Positions 1 to 9,220 of a stretch of DNA of 64,000 nt are shown here, piece by piece (positions within the stretch are counted from its first letter, which is position 1; each line of letters starts with the position of its first letter). Location of the stretch: NCBI RefSeq assembly GCF_016756775.1, contig NZ_JAERMU010000003.1, positions 124,001 to 188,000 of the forward strand, written 5' to 3'. The DNA is from Dryocola clanedunensis subsp. sulfonylureivorans (GTDB taxonomy: Bacteria > Pseudomonadota > Gammaproteobacteria > Enterobacterales > Enterobacteriaceae). The notes under the pieces were generated by a model, which saw nothing but the letters and a program-made list of their open reading frames with translations, had not been told where the DNA came from and searched no databases. The position numbers were made by a program, and so were the translations under genes.

Positions 1-988
1 AAGCCTGGTGAGTGAGTTCAGCAAGACGAATGCAGCTGACCCAGTGCCCGTCACTGACCTGTCGGGCTGCGGGAACATCCTTCGCACAGTCGCTGGTGGC
101 GCTGGGACATCGGGTGCGGAAGACGCAGCCTGACGGTGGGGAGATTGGGCTGGGAATATCCCCTTTTAGTACGATGCGCCGTTTCTTTCTGGTCGGGTCG
201 GGAGCAGGGGCTGCTGACAGAAGTGCCTGTGTGTAAGGATGACGGGGATTTGAATAAACCTCCCTGCATGGCCCGCTTTCCATAACCCGTCCCAGATACA
301 TAACGATGACTTCATCGCAAAGGTATTCCACTACGCTGAGATCGTGGGCGATAAACAGCAGCGTTAAGCCCAGCGACTTTTGCAGCTCACCGAGCAGATT
401 GAGAACCTGGGCCTGCACGGAAACGTCTAATGCCGATACGGACTCATCCGCAACAATAAAGCTGGGCTCAACGGCGATGGCTCTGGCAATGCCGATTCGC
501 TGACGCTGACCGCCGGAAAACTCGTGAGGGTAGCGATCTGCATGTTCCGGCTGTAAGCCAACCTGATGCAGCAGTTCTGCAATACGTTTTTTTCTGACTT
601 CGCCTTTTGGGAAGCCGCAGGTATTCAGAGCCTCACCGATGATTTGCGAGACGCGCATGCGAGGATTCAGACTGGAAAAAGGATCCTGGAAAATGATCTG
701 CATTTTTTGTCGATAGCGCTTCATCTCTTTCGCAGACAGGCTAAGCACGTCGGTGCCGTCAAAAAAGACCTTGCCCTTACTCGGTTCAAGCAGACGCAAG
801 ATGGCGCGCCCTGCGGTCGTCTTACCCGAGCCGGATTCGCCAACCAGCCCGACGGTGTGACCACGCTTAATATCAAAGGTCAGGTCTTCCACGGCGTGCA
901 CCGTACGTCCGTCCTGGGTTTTAAAGTACTGGCACAGCCCGGCAATTTGTAGCAGCGGCGCAGGCTGGGCGGCGGTAATTTCGCTCAT
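1..988 (-). CDS. Dipeptide/oligopeptide ABC transporter ATP-binding protein (DppF/OppF type), 3' end cut by window edge
   Basis: The protein energises import of a peptide-like substrate from the cytoplasmic face of an inner-membrane ABC importer. The reading frame opens at ATG 988 and is still open at base 1, giving 329 codons, which is already the usual family length, so the stop should lie only a few codons outside. Visible are Walker A (GESGSGKTT, residues 50-58), the signature FSGGQRQR, Walker B ending in ADE and the Cys-containing C-terminal extension ([11 protein letters not shown]) typical of oligopeptide ATPases. The start overlaps the stop of the preceding ATPase gene by 4 bases, so it is the last gene of the operon that begins near 6576. 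The substrate cannot be read from the sequence. Confidence 0.93.
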   Translation of the reverse strand, partial: MSEITAAQPAPLLQIAGLCQYFKTQDGRTVHAVEDLTFDIKRGHTVGLVGESGSGKTTAGRAILRLLEPSKGKVFFDGTDVLSLSAKEMKRYRQKMQIIFQDPFSSLNPRMRVSQIIGEALNTCGFPKGEVRKKRIAELLHQVGLQPEHADRYPHEFSGGQRQRIGIARAIAVEPSFIVADESVSALDVSVQAQVLNLLGELQKSLGLTLLFIAHDLSVVEYLCDEVIVMYLGRVMESGPCREVYSNPRHPYTQALLSAAPAPDPTRKKRRIVLKGDIPSPISPPSGCVFRTRCPSATSDCAKDVPAARQVSDGHWVSCIRLAELTHQA

Positions 989-1998
989 AATCTTTCACTC
1001 CAGATGCAGCGTGACCAGGTGTTATTGCCGATGGCGCGTAGCTCGGGGCGGGTAGTGAGGCACTGGTTATTGACGAAGCTACAGCGCGGCGAGAAGGCAC
1101 ATCCTGCCGGTAGCGCGCTCAGGGCCGGTACTGAGCCGGGAATGGCGTATAACTGCCCACGTTCCGTCTCCGTGCTGGTGTGATTATTAGGCGTGCAGGC
1201 CAGTAATCCTTTGGTATAAGGATGGCTGGGATGGGCAAATAGCGTGGCGACAGGCGCATGTTCCACAACCCGCCCGGCGTACATCACCACCACATCCTGG
1301 GCTATCTCCGCCACGACGCCGAGATTATGCGTAATGAAGATGATGCTCATCCCCATCTCACTTTGCAGACGCTTTAGCAGATCGAGAATTTGTGCCTGGA
1401 TGGTGACATCCAGCGCGGTCGTCGGTTCATCGGCAATCAGCAGCGCGGGATTGCAGGAGAGGGCAAGAGCAATCATCACGCGTTGACGCATGCCGCCTGA
1501 CATGCTGTGCGGGTAGTCATCAACCCGTGTGGCGGGCTCGGGGATTTCCACCTTTTCCAGCATCTCAATAGCTTTCAGACGCGCCTGGGCTTTAGACATA
1601 GGCTCGTGGAGCAGAATCATCTCCATAATCTGCTCGCCGACGGTAAACAGCGGATTAAGGCTGGTCATCGGCTCCTGAAAAATCATCGCAATCTCTTTGC
1701 CGCGGATTTTCTGATATTGAGAGGGCGTAAACTGGTCAATGCGCTGAATATCGTTCCGGCTGGTGCGATAGAGGATCTCTCCGCCCGAAATATGACCATT
1801 CTTTCCCAGCAGGCCCATAATTGACAGGCTGGTCACCGATTTTCCCGAGCCAGACTCACCTACCACGGCCAGCGTCTGCCCACGTTTCAGATCGAAGGTC
1901 ACGCCATCAACAGGGGTGACGCTCTGCCGTTTGCTGGTGAACCGCGTCTGTAAATTTCTGACCGACAAAATGACATCTTCTGCAAGCTTTGGCTTCAT
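985..1998 (-). CDS. Dipeptide/oligopeptide ABC transporter ATP-binding protein (DppD/OppD type)
   Basis: This is the first of two ATPases of the peptide-type importer, 337 residues, full length for the family. It shows Walker A GESGSGKS (about residues 48-55), signature MSGGMRQR, Walker [13 protein letters not shown], the switch His in FITHNLGVV, and the C-terminal Cys cluster ([14 protein letters not shown]) that in oligopeptide ATPases can bind an Fe-S cluster. Its start overlaps the amidohydrolase stop by 4 bases and its stop overlaps the next ATPase start, which indicates translational coupling. Presence of two different ATPases plus two permeases and one binding protein gives a complete transporter. 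Confidence 0.95.
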   Translation of the reverse strand: MKPKLAEDVILSVRNLQTRFTSKRQSVTPVDGVTFDLKRGQTLAVVGESGSGKSVTSLSIMGLLGKNGHISGGEILYRTSRNDIQRIDQFTPSQYQKIRGKEIAMIFQEPMTSLNPLFTVGEQIMEMILLHEPMSKAQARLKAIEMLEKVEIPEPATRVDDYPHSMSGGMRQRVMIALALSCNPALLIADEPTTALDVTIQAQILDLLKRLQSEMGMSIIFITHNLGVVAEIAQDVVVMYAGRVVEHAPVATLFAHPSHPYTKGLLACTPNNHTSTETERGQLYAIPGSVPALSALPAGCAFSPRCSFVNNQCLTTRPELRAIGNNTWSRCIWSERL

Positions 1999-3212
1999 GG
2001 ATGCGCTCCACAGGTGCAGCGCTGCGTCGCTTGCGCTGGTTGATAACGAGAGGCCTCCTGAAAATGCGCGCCGAGAACGGTGAAGCGTGGATCAAAGACC
2101 TGCTTCAGCGCGCTTGGAATGCCTTTTGAATCTTTGACGATCAGATCGGAGTCGTTAAGTTCGAAAGCGGTGAAGTTAGCGCGAATGCCCGACTGAAGTT
2201 TTTCAGCATGAGGACGGTTTATCACTCTGCGCGGCGTGGTGCTGGAGGCCGCAATAACGTCTTCCAGCGGCATGCCTAATGAAAGAAGTTTGGACATCGT
2301 GGTGGACATATCCCAGACGGAACCCGGCATGGAACGCTTGTGGATATCCGTAGAAATGGTGTCCGGCAGCAGCTTATTGCTTAAGGCAGCCCTGGCCACA
2401 TCAAATGAAAACGAGGCGCCGCCGTGGCCGACATCCAGCACGATCCCGCGCCGCTGCGACTCTTCAACAAGCTGATAAAGCTCTTCATCCTCAAGAATGG
2501 AGCCGCCGATCTTGCCGTTAAAACAGTGGGTAATAATGTCGCCTTCGCCCAGCGTTCTCAGCACGTCATCATAGAGCGGCAGCGGTTCACCCACGTGCAC
2601 CATGATCGGCAGTTTGAAAATGCGGCCCAGCTTTTTGGCCAGCTTCACCGGCGCAATGTCCCAGCCGGCGGTAATCGTGCCGCTGGCACGCACTTTCAGC
2701 CCGACGATGAGATCGCGGTTCGCTTCTACCGTGGCGGCAATCCGGTCGATATCGACAGAGGCCAGCCCCGTCAGTTCACTGACCCGGTTACAGGCGACCA
2801 GACCAATCGACCCAAGGTTCAGGAAGGCGAAAATATCTTCCCTGGCGTGGTCGATAATCAACTCGCGCAGACCATGAAAATTCGCTTCGCCAGCGGAACC
2901 AGCATCCACCAGAGTAGTGACTCCGCGCGACAGGCCGCAAATCTCTGGTTTGATCGAAATGTCCGTGCCGCCGTACCAGATATGGGTGTGTAAATCCGTC
3001 CAGCCAGGCGACAGCCAGCATCGATTCCCTTCAATGACTTTTACCCCGGCAGTGGGACGGATCTCGGCGGCAACCTCTAAAACCAGCCCGTCGCTGCCAA
3101 TCAAAATATCCACACAGCCGTTTGCCGTTGGCGGCAGATCGGCGTTAAAACCGATAGGCTTCACCGTTTTAATCAACAAGGTTTCGGTGGTTTGGCTTGT
3201 TTGCATATTCAT
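1995..3212 (-). CDS. Amidohydrolase/deacetylase-family metallohydrolase inside the ABC operon
   Basis: A 405-residue TIM-barrel amidohydrolase-superfamily enzyme, close in layout to dihydroorotase-like deacetylases. Metal ligands are recognisable: HTH at residues 75-77, a probable bridging Lys in GLKVRAS, His in MVHVGEP and ITHCFNG, and the catalytic Asp in STDIHKR. It has no signal peptide, so it should act in the cytoplasm on whatever the adjacent transporter imports, hydrolysing a cyclic amide, amide or acyl group. It lies between the permease gene (stop and start adjacent at 3212) and the ATPase gene (4-base overlap). The exact substrate is unknown; an N-acyl amino acid, a cyclic imide or a D-amino-acid derivative are all possible. 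Confidence 0.85.
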   Translation of the reverse strand: MNMQTSQTTETLLIKTVKPIGFNADLPPTANGCVDILIGSDGLVLEVAAEIRPTAGVKVIEGNRCWLSPGWTDLHTHIWYGGTDISIKPEICGLSRGVTTLVDAGSAGEANFHGLRELIIDHAREDIFAFLNLGSIGLVACNRVSELTGLASVDIDRIAATVEANRDLIVGLKVRASGTITAGWDIAPVKLAKKLGRIFKLPIMVHVGEPLPLYDDVLRTLGEGDIITHCFNGKIGGSILEDEELYQLVEESQRRGIVLDVGHGGASFSFDVARAALSNKLLPDTISTDIHKRSMPGSVWDMSTTMSKLLSLGMPLEDVIAASSTTPRRVINRPHAEKLQSGIRANFTAFELNDSDLIVKDSKGIPSALKQVFDPRFTVLGAHFQEASRYQPAQATQRCTCGAHP

Positions 3213-4081
3213 CAGGCACCTTTAGCTAGTCTGGGATCGAGTAAGTCGCGCAGGCCATCGCCCAGCAACTGTAAGGAAAGAACGGTAATCACAATGGCGA
3301 TGCCGGGAAACAGCATGATCCAGCTTGCCTGGTCCATATACTGCCGCCCCTGGCTAATCATGGTTCCCCAGGTTGGAATATCTGGTGATATCCCGACGCC
3401 AAGAAACGACAGGCCGGCCTCGGCGAGAATGGCGTTGGCAAAGATAAATGTGCATTGCACCAGCAGCGGCGAAGTCAGGTTGCGCAGAATATGGCGATAC
3501 AAAATGACCGGGGTAGGCACCGCCAGCGCTTTGGCGGCCTCAACATAGGGCAATTCACGGATGACAAGCGTTGAAGCGCGAATCACCCTCGCCATGCGCG
3601 GCGTGTAGACGATCCCCAGCGCAATCACAACGTTAGTGGCAGACGGACCAAGCGCGGCCACCAAAGCAATGGCCAGCAGAATGTCAGGGAAGGCCATCAT
3701 CGCGTCAATCAGCCTTGATAGCGGGGCATCCAGCGCGCGAAAATACCCAGCCAGCAGGCCCAGCAACACCCCCGTTACCGACGTAAAGAGCACTACGGCG
3801 ATACCCACGCTTAGCGAAGTCTGACCGGCAAACAGCATGCGGGATAAGATGTCGCGGCCCAGCTCGTCCGTACCGAGAAAATGCACGGTGCCCGGGGCGT
3901 GTAGCCGCTGCATAATTGACAGCTGGCTCGGGGAGAAAGGCGCCAGCCACGGCGCGAGAGCCGCGCTGATAATCACCACGGCAAGCACAGCTGCCGCCAT
4001 TGCCGTGGTGGGTCGCGACATGAGCTGCCAGAAAAAGGAATCCTGGCGAGAGCGAACAGGAACAGTGAGTGAGATAGACAT
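3212..4081 (-). CDS. Peptide-type ABC transporter permease (DppC/OppC type)
   Basis: A 289-residue inner-membrane permease with an N-terminal cytoplasmic stretch, a first transmembrane helix around residues 29-50 and a BPD_transp_1 core of about five helices. The EAA loop that contacts the ATPase is visible as EAAKALAVPTP followed by VILYRHILRNL. The C-terminal DLLDPRLAKGA is typical of the DppC family. It shares a single base with the upstream permease stop at 4081, and its own stop abuts the amidohydrolase start, so all these genes are one transcription unit. Confidence 0.94.
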   Translation of the reverse strand: MSISLTVPVRSRQDSFFWQLMSRPTTAMAAAVLAVVIISAALAPWLAPFSPSQLSIMQRLHAPGTVHFLGTDELGRDILSRMLFAGQTSLSVGIAVVLFTSVTGVLLGLLAGYFRALDAPLSRLIDAMMAFPDILLAIALVAALGPSATNVVIALGIVYTPRMARVIRASTLVIRELPYVEAAKALAVPTPVILYRHILRNLTSPLLVQCTFIFANAILAEAGLSFLGVGISPDIPTWGTMISQGRQYMDQASWIMLFPGIAIVITVLSLQLLGDGLRDLLDPRLAKGA

Positions 4082-5022
4082 CAGAAGCGTACCCTCGGAT
4101 CGACCAGCAGATAGAGCATATCCACCGCAAAGTTCATCAACACATACAGCCCGGAAATCACTAACAGCGTGCCCTGAATAACCGGGTAATCCCGGCGGAG
4201 CACCGCTGATACCGTGAGGCTACCCACGCCGGGAATCCCAAAGACCGTCTCGGTGACAATGGCTCCGGAAATCAGCAGGGCCGCGGTCAGGCCGATGACG
4301 GTCACCACCGGGATCAGCGCGTTTTTGAAAGCATGCTTGACCACCACGCGATATTCCGTCATTCCTTTTGCCCGCGCGGTACGGACATAGTCGTCATTGA
4401 GCACATCCAGCATGCTGGCACGGGTAAAACGCATGATCAGCGCGGAACAGACTGCGCCCAGCGAGAGGGCTGGCAGCACAAGATGACTCATGCGCTCACC
4501 AAAAGTTGCCGACGGACCGCCGTAGCCTGAGGTATCAAACCAGCCGAGCCTGACGGCGAAAAACTGGATAAACAGCAGGCCGAGCCAGAAAGAAGGAATA
4601 CTGGCTGACAACATGGCAACCGCAGTCGCAACCTGATCAAACAGCGATCCGCGGTAGTAAGCCGACAAAATGCCGACCGGCAGGGCAATCAGCGTCGCTA
4701 CCAGTAACGCCATCAGCGTCAGGAAAAAGGTTGGCTCGGCACGCTGCCACAGCGCTTCCGTCACCGGAATGTTCAGGAAAATGGAGCGCCCTAAATCTCC
4801 CCGCAGCACGCTGCCGATATAGTGAAAGAATTGCTGCCAGAGCGGTGCGTTCAGCCCCATCTGTTCGCGCAGGGCGGCAATGTCACCTGCCGATGCATCC
4901 GGCCCGAGCATCACCGCCGCGGGATCGCCTGGCGTCAGACGAACAATCAGGAAAACCAGTGTGATAACAATCGCCATCACCACAACCATGCCAAACAGAC
5001 GATTTAACGTTGAACGTAACAT
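4081..5022 (-). CDS. Peptide-type ABC transporter permease (DppB/OppB type)
   Basis: A 313-residue permease with the standard DppB start (a first helix near residues 8-28, then LTPGDPAAVMLGPDAS), six predicted membrane segments and an EAA loop (RTARAKGMTEYRVV, then KHAFKNALIP). It pairs with the DppC-type permease encoded immediately downstream to form the membrane channel. It begins 16 bases after the binding-protein stop. Length and motifs are ordinary for the family. Confidence 0.95.
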   Translation of the reverse strand: MLRSTLNRLFGMVVVMAIVITLVFLIVRLTPGDPAAVMLGPDASAGDIAALREQMGLNAPLWQQFFHYIGSVLRGDLGRSIFLNIPVTEALWQRAEPTFFLTLMALLVATLIALPVGILSAYYRGSLFDQVATAVAMLSASIPSFWLGLLFIQFFAVRLGWFDTSGYGGPSATFGERMSHLVLPALSLGAVCSALIMRFTRASMLDVLNDDYVRTARAKGMTEYRVVVKHAFKNALIPVVTVIGLTAALLISGAIVTETVFGIPGVGSLTVSAVLRRDYPVIQGTLLVISGLYVLMNFAVDMLYLLVDPRVRF

Positions 5023-5037
5023 TCTCCACTCCGGCGG

Positions 5038-6576
5038 TTATTTGGTGAGATAAGCATTCCAGAAATAAGGCCACGGCGAGGGTTCAACCCCCTGCAGTTT
5101 CGGCGACTGGGCGGCGAGTGCGTTGAAGTTGCCAATCTTGTACAGCGGCACATCCTCATAAATGGCTTTCTGCACGTTGGCCCACAGCGCGATACGCTTC
5201 TGTGGATCGGTTTCGCTGTTAAATGCCTGCACGGCAGCATGCTTCTTATCGGACACCCACCAGCCGGGCAGCGTGTCAGACATCACGCCAATCAGCGTAG
5301 GTTCCGGCAGGAAAGGGCTGTGGCTGACATACATGTCCCACAGCTTTGGATCGGTGCGGTTTTTGGTCAGGGAGGCACGCTCCTGAACATCGAGGGTAAC
5401 TTTAAAACCAGCGGCCTCAAGGTAAGCCTCGGCAACCTGGGCAATCTTGTAATGGAACTCATACTGGCGGCTAGTCAGGATGCGGATGGGCTGCCCCTGA
5501 TAGTTGGCCTGCTTCAGGAGCTGCTGGGCTTTAGCAGTATCGCCCATCGGTTTATAAGCGCTGGTTCCCGCTTCCGTGTACCAGATACTGCCTTTCGGAT
5601 ACATCGCCCCATCAACGGTGAAAAACTCAGGGGATCCAAAAGCGGCGGTCATCATATCCTGCGGCGCTAATGCAGCCTGAATGGCTTTTCGAATCAGTGG
5701 GTTGGATGCAATGCCCTGCCTGGTGTTCATGACCAGAGTCGGCCAGCCAAACGATTTGATCATCACCGGCTTGTCTTTGCCGCTTTTGATTTTTTCATAG
5801 GATTCCACCGGTAAAGAATCCACGTAGTCGAATTGCCCGGAAGCGGCTCCTTCAACGCGGGTATTCGGATCGGGAACCGGAACAAAACGGATCTCATCCA
5901 GGTATTGCTTCCGCGCGCCACCGTAGCCGTTAGCGTCACCCTCAGGGCTTTTATATCCTGCAAAGCGTGTCAGCTGGATAAAACGGTCCGGCTGGTGAGA
6001 CTTCAGCTGGTACGGGCCAGTGCCGACGAACTCGGTCAGCGGTGTCTGCTTCGTCTGGGCCTCAGGCATGATGATGGCGGCAGAATTATTCAGCGAAAGC
6101 AGGGACAGCAGAGGGACGTAAGGCTGGTTGAGAACGATCTTAATGCTGTGTTCATCTGGGGAAGAGATTTCAACAATTTTCTCTGCCGTCTGGCGACCGC
6201 GGCTGGCCACTTTTTCCCAGCGCTGCAGCGATGCCAGCACATCTTTAGCGGTCATCGGCTGCCCGTTCTGAAAAGTAACGTCCTGACGCAACGGGATCAC
6301 GTAAGTTTTCCCGTCGGCGGAAAGCGTGGGCATGGCGCTGGCAAGCAGCGGAACGAGCTGCCATTTGCTATCGAAGGTATAAAGCGTTTCAAAAATATGC
6401 TGCGTGATTGTCCCCACCATATCGGCAGTGGAAACCATAGGATCGAGGGTAGGCGGTTCGCCAATCATAGCGACATTGATCACGCCGCCTCTCTCTGGTT
6501 CAGCTTGCGCAACCGACATGCTGGTAAAGCTCAGCGCCAGAGTTGCGGCAAGGGAAAAGCGTAGGATACGGGACAT
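5038..6576 (-). CDS. Periplasmic substrate-binding protein of peptide-type ABC transporter (SBP family 5)
   Basis: A 512-residue family 5 solute-binding protein, related to DppA, GsiB and OppA. A classic signal peptide (MSRILRFSLAATLALSF, ending at AQA near residue 26) exports it to the periplasm; it lacks a lipobox, so it is soluble. It is the first gene of the minus-strand operon, and its position determines transporter specificity. The lack of the oppA/dppA genomic surroundings and the presence of an amidohydrolase in the operon suggest a specialised substrate rather than general dipeptides; that is inference. Confidence 0.93.
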   Translation of the reverse strand: MSRILRFSLAATLALSFTSMSVAQAEPERGGVINVAMIGEPPTLDPMVSTADMVGTITQHIFETLYTFDSKWQLVPLLASAMPTLSADGKTYVIPLRQDVTFQNGQPMTAKDVLASLQRWEKVASRGRQTAEKIVEISSPDEHSIKIVLNQPYVPLLSLLSLNNSAAIIMPEAQTKQTPLTEFVGTGPYQLKSHQPDRFIQLTRFAGYKSPEGDANGYGGARKQYLDEIRFVPVPDPNTRVEGAASGQFDYVDSLPVESYEKIKSGKDKPVMIKSFGWPTLVMNTRQGIASNPLIRKAIQAALAPQDMMTAAFGSPEFFTVDGAMYPKGSIWYTEAGTSAYKPMGDTAKAQQLLKQANYQGQPIRILTSRQYEFHYKIAQVAEAYLEAAGFKVTLDVQERASLTKNRTDPKLWDMYVSHSPFLPEPTLIGVMSDTLPGWWVSDKKHAAVQAFNSETDPQKRIALWANVQKAIYEDVPLYKIGNFNALAAQSPKLQGVEPSPWPYFWNAYLTK

Positions 6577-6989
6577 GTGCAGTTACCTTTGTTTCATAAT
6601 AGTGGAATATATGTTTCATTTATGTAACTCAAAGGTAAAAGTACAGCGTATGAACGAAGCGTCAAATATTTTCAGAAATCAGTTAAATTTTCGCAGGTGG
6701 ATTCACATTTCTGGCAATTGAGGAGGGTGTTAGCGGGGAAAAATGGTCGCAGGTAAGCGTACAGCGATATTTCAGGTAAATAACCCGCACCTGTTTCGCG
6801 TAATTGTCTTCACCGTGGAGATCAAAATAGTAATGAGCGGGCCAGCACTGGGGTCCGCCTGAAAAAAAGAAAATATCCTGCGCCAAGCCAGTTTCTTAAG
6901 CGGGGATGACGGTCAGCTTTGAGCGAGGAACGGACGTGAATGGCCTGAGGGAACCCTAATTTAGGTCACGAATTTGAAAAAGGTAATGA
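6577..6989. other. Intergenic region upstream of the ABC operon
   Basis: About 410 bases with no convincing gene. The part next to the ABC operon should hold its promoter. Two copies of TGTTTCAT, about 22 bases apart (6589-6596 and 6611-6618), are a possible operator because they lie just upstream of the binding-protein start. A 67-codon open frame at 6683-6886 on the minus strand has no recognisable features, and I do not call it. Confidence 0.4.
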
Positions 6990-7442
6990 TTAAAGTTTTC
7001 TCAAAAGTTTGGCTGGGTTGCCAGCATACACTCCTTTTATCAGCACAGGCTTTGTAACCACGCTGCCTGCACCAATCACAGAACCACTGCATATTTCCGT
7101 TGTTAAAATTGTTGCTCCACTGCCCACCGATACAGCGTTACCTAATACAATAGTTATCCAATTTTCTGCAGAGGCATCTGGTTTTCCGCTTTTGAAAAGA
7201 TCGTTAGCAAAGGTTACGCCGTGACCAATAAAGCAGTCCTCGCCTAAAGTAACGTTCTCACAGATAAAACTATGGGATTGCACTTTAGTTCTGTCGCCTA
7301 TGACGCATCCCTTCTGTATCTCAACAAATGGTCCGACAAAAACATCATTACCTAGCCAGCATTCATAAAGATTCACAGGCATAACTATTTTAACATTTTT
7401 GCCTTGTTCTACATCACGAATACCACTTTCAAATACCTTCAT
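6990..7442 (-). CDS. Left-handed beta-helix (hexapeptide repeat) acyltransferase, sugar N-acetyltransferase-like
   Basis: The body is a hexapeptide-repeat acyltransferase related to sugar O/N-acetyltransferases such as WbpD and FdtC: repeated [LIV]-G-x4 turns (CWLGNDVFVGPFVEI, CVIGDRTKV, VTLGEDCFIG) and the family's C-terminal GAGSVVTK...VYAGNPAKLLRKL. I start it at ATG 7442 (MKVFESGIRDV, AAGGG upstream), which gives 150 residues as in related enzymes. The frame stays open to 7604, but the first 13 codons of that longer form lie in a palindromic repeat and the next 40 match nothing I know. It is AT-richer than its neighbours and is not beside other surface-polysaccharide genes, so it may be an acquired leftover. 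Confidence 0.7.
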   Translation of the reverse strand: MKVFESGIRDVEQGKNVKIVMPVNLYECWLGNDVFVGPFVEIQKGCVIGDRTKVQSHSFICENVTLGEDCFIGHGVTFANDLFKSGKPDASAENWITIVLGNAVSVGSGATILTTEICSGSVIGAGSVVTKPVLIKGVYAGNPAKLLRKL

Positions 7443-7566
7443 ATCAGCTCTACCCTTAACAAGATAATACGGATCAGAATAACCTAAAAACTTGAGTAGT
7501 TTTGGCTTTACAAAGTGGGTAAAGTAACTTATTCCCATCGAATTGTTCGCTGTGATGATTATCATG

Positions 7567-7623
7567 TCCGCTCCTGGCACGGAGCGGACTGGAGGCTCGA
7601 TCATGAAGTCCGCTGTGAGCGAA
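7567..7623. repeat. 57-bp direct repeat, copy 1 (contains palindrome GTCCGCTCC-6-GGAGCGGAC)
   Basis: This segment matches 9032-9088 at 55 of 57 bases in the same orientation. It opens with a 9-bp inverted repeat separated by 6 bases (GTCCGCTCC / GGAGCGGAC). The two copies bracket the MFS gene. Similar GTCCGCT...AGCGGAC palindromes are dispersed in many gammaproteobacterial intergenic regions; that is from memory. Confidence 0.85.
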
Positions 7624-7747
7624 GAGCTGCCCCTATGTCTTTCTATATTGAAAATACATATTATTGTGCAATATTCAGTTTATGCTCAAATATTGTTGAA
7701 ATGCAGGTATTCTAAAAACATCCTCTATCCTGGAAGCCATTACCCCA

Positions 7748-8998
7748 ATGAATTCGTGTAACAAAAGAGTTCGAGCCTATCACTTCAAAGCCTTTCGTCA
7801 TCTATTTGTTGCACGCCTGTTTACCGTGCTGGGTAATGGTATTGCACCGATCGCACTTGCGTTCGCAGTCCTCGATATTGGCGGAGCCGTCACTGATTTA
7901 GGTATCGTCGTCGCATCACGTTCCATTTTTAACGTTGCATTCTTGTTAATTGGTGGAGTACTGGCGGACCGCTATTCACGTAGCCTCGTTTTAGTCTCTT
8001 CTTCAGTAATAGCCGCCGTTTCACAAGCTATCGTTGCATGGTCGGTGCTGGATGGTTCAGCCACTGTGATGAGTCTGGCATTACTCGGTGCGTTGAACGG
8101 AGCGGCTGCCGGTATCGCATTACCTGCGTCCTCTGCGCTGGTTCCTCAGACTGTTCCAGGACAGAATTTGCGGGAAGCCAACGCATTAATCCAGCTCGGT
8201 ATTTATAGCGGTACCGTAATCGGCGCTTCGCTAGGTGGAATGTTGACTAGTACAGTCGGTCCGGGTTGGGGACTCGCAATTGATGCGCTGGGTTTCGCGG
8301 TCTCTGCACCACTTTATTTCTTCATTCGCGTTACATCAATTGACACATGTCCACCCCAGGATAATATCTTGCAAGATTTAAAAGAGGGGTGGAAAGAATT
8401 CGCCAGTCGAGCTTGGGTCTGGTCGATTGTTGTCCAGTTTACTATTATTAATGCTGCTTTTAGTGGTGTTGTTATGGTACTCGGGCCAGTGATTGCTGAT
8501 AGCTCTTTTGGACGAACTAATTGGGGGATTATCGTTGCTGCGCAAAGTGTTGGCCTGATTGCAGGTTCGTTCCTTGCCCTGCGATGGCGTCCACGGCGAG
8601 ATCTCTTTATAGGCGTCATGTTGATATCACTTTGCGCAGTGCCGATTTTTATGCTCAGCCAGCTTGCTTCAGCATTGTGGCTTACAGTCGCTTTTTTTAT
8701 TGCCGGTGTCGCTTTTGGCCTGTTCGGCGTGTCCTGGACTCATTCGCTACAAACGCATATTCCGCAGGAGAAATTGGCTCGCGTATACGCCTATGATGCA
8801 GTGGGTTCGTTTGTGGCTATTCCTTTCGGTGAGCTGGTCGCCGGACCGCTTGCAATACATTTTGGGAGCAGCAATGTGCTCTTAGTTTCAGCGATGGCGG
8901 TAGTCATCGCCACTATAGCTGCCAGTATGGTTCCTGCAATTAGGCTGCTGGATAACTCATCACAGATTAAGTCCCAAAAGGTTACCAATTCCTTATGA
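7748..8998 (+). CDS. MFS transporter, EntS/MFS_3-like exporter
   Basis: A 416-residue, 12-helix major facilitator. The N-terminal signature (FRHLFVARLFTVLGNGIAPI, then GGVLADRYSRSLVL) is that of the MFS_3 group that includes the enterobactin exporter EntS and many drug or siderophore exporters. It has no operon partner: the minus-strand acyltransferase lies upstream and the oxidoreductase downstream is convergent. Both ends are bounded by copies of a 57-bp repeat. The start at 7748 has GGAAG upstream but a long spacing. The substrate is not predictable. Confidence 0.85.
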   Translation: MNSCNKRVRAYHFKAFRHLFVARLFTVLGNGIAPIALAFAVLDIGGAVTDLGIVVASRSIFNVAFLLIGGVLADRYSRSLVLVSSSVIAAVSQAIVAWSVLDGSATVMSLALLGALNGAAAGIALPASSALVPQTVPGQNLREANALIQLGIYSGTVIGASLGGMLTSTVGPGWGLAIDALGFAVSAPLYFFIRVTSIDTCPPQDNILQDLKEGWKEFASRAWVWSIVVQFTIINAAFSGVVMVLGPVIADSSFGRTNWGIIVAAQSVGLIAGSFLALRWRPRRDLFIGVMLISLCAVPIFMLSQLASALWLTVAFFIAGVAFGLFGVSWTHSLQTHIPQEKLARVYAYDAVGSFVAIPFGELVAGPLAIHFGSSNVLLVSAMAVVIATIAASMVPAIRLLDNSSQIKSQKVTNSL

Positions 8999-9031
8999 TG
9001 TTCTCAAAAATATGCGGCGATGTTAGGAACC

Positions 9032-9088
9032 TCCGCTCCTGGCACGGAGCGGACTGGAAGCACGATCATGAAGTCCGCTGTGAGCGAA
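9032..9088. repeat. 57-bp direct repeat, copy 2
   Basis: The second copy, in the same orientation as 7567-7623, differs at two positions. Here the repeat continues into a second imperfect palindrome (GTCCG...CGGAC, 9073-9095) that is lost from copy 1. It lies between the MFS stop and the convergent oxidoreductase gene. Confidence 0.85.
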
Positions 9089-9220
9089 AAACGGACATTT
9101 CAGGTTAATTTTGGAGAGTAACTCTCCAGGATTGCATAAATTATTTGTTTAGATGTTAATGAATTAATCTGGCAGTCAGAGATAATCTGCCAGATTTTCG
9201 ATATGGTCACATCTTTATGA

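Noticed and set aside
6683..6886. 67-codon minus-strand frame upstream of the ABC operon
   Set aside because: No ribosome-binding site, no recognisable domain, and composition unlike a coding region.
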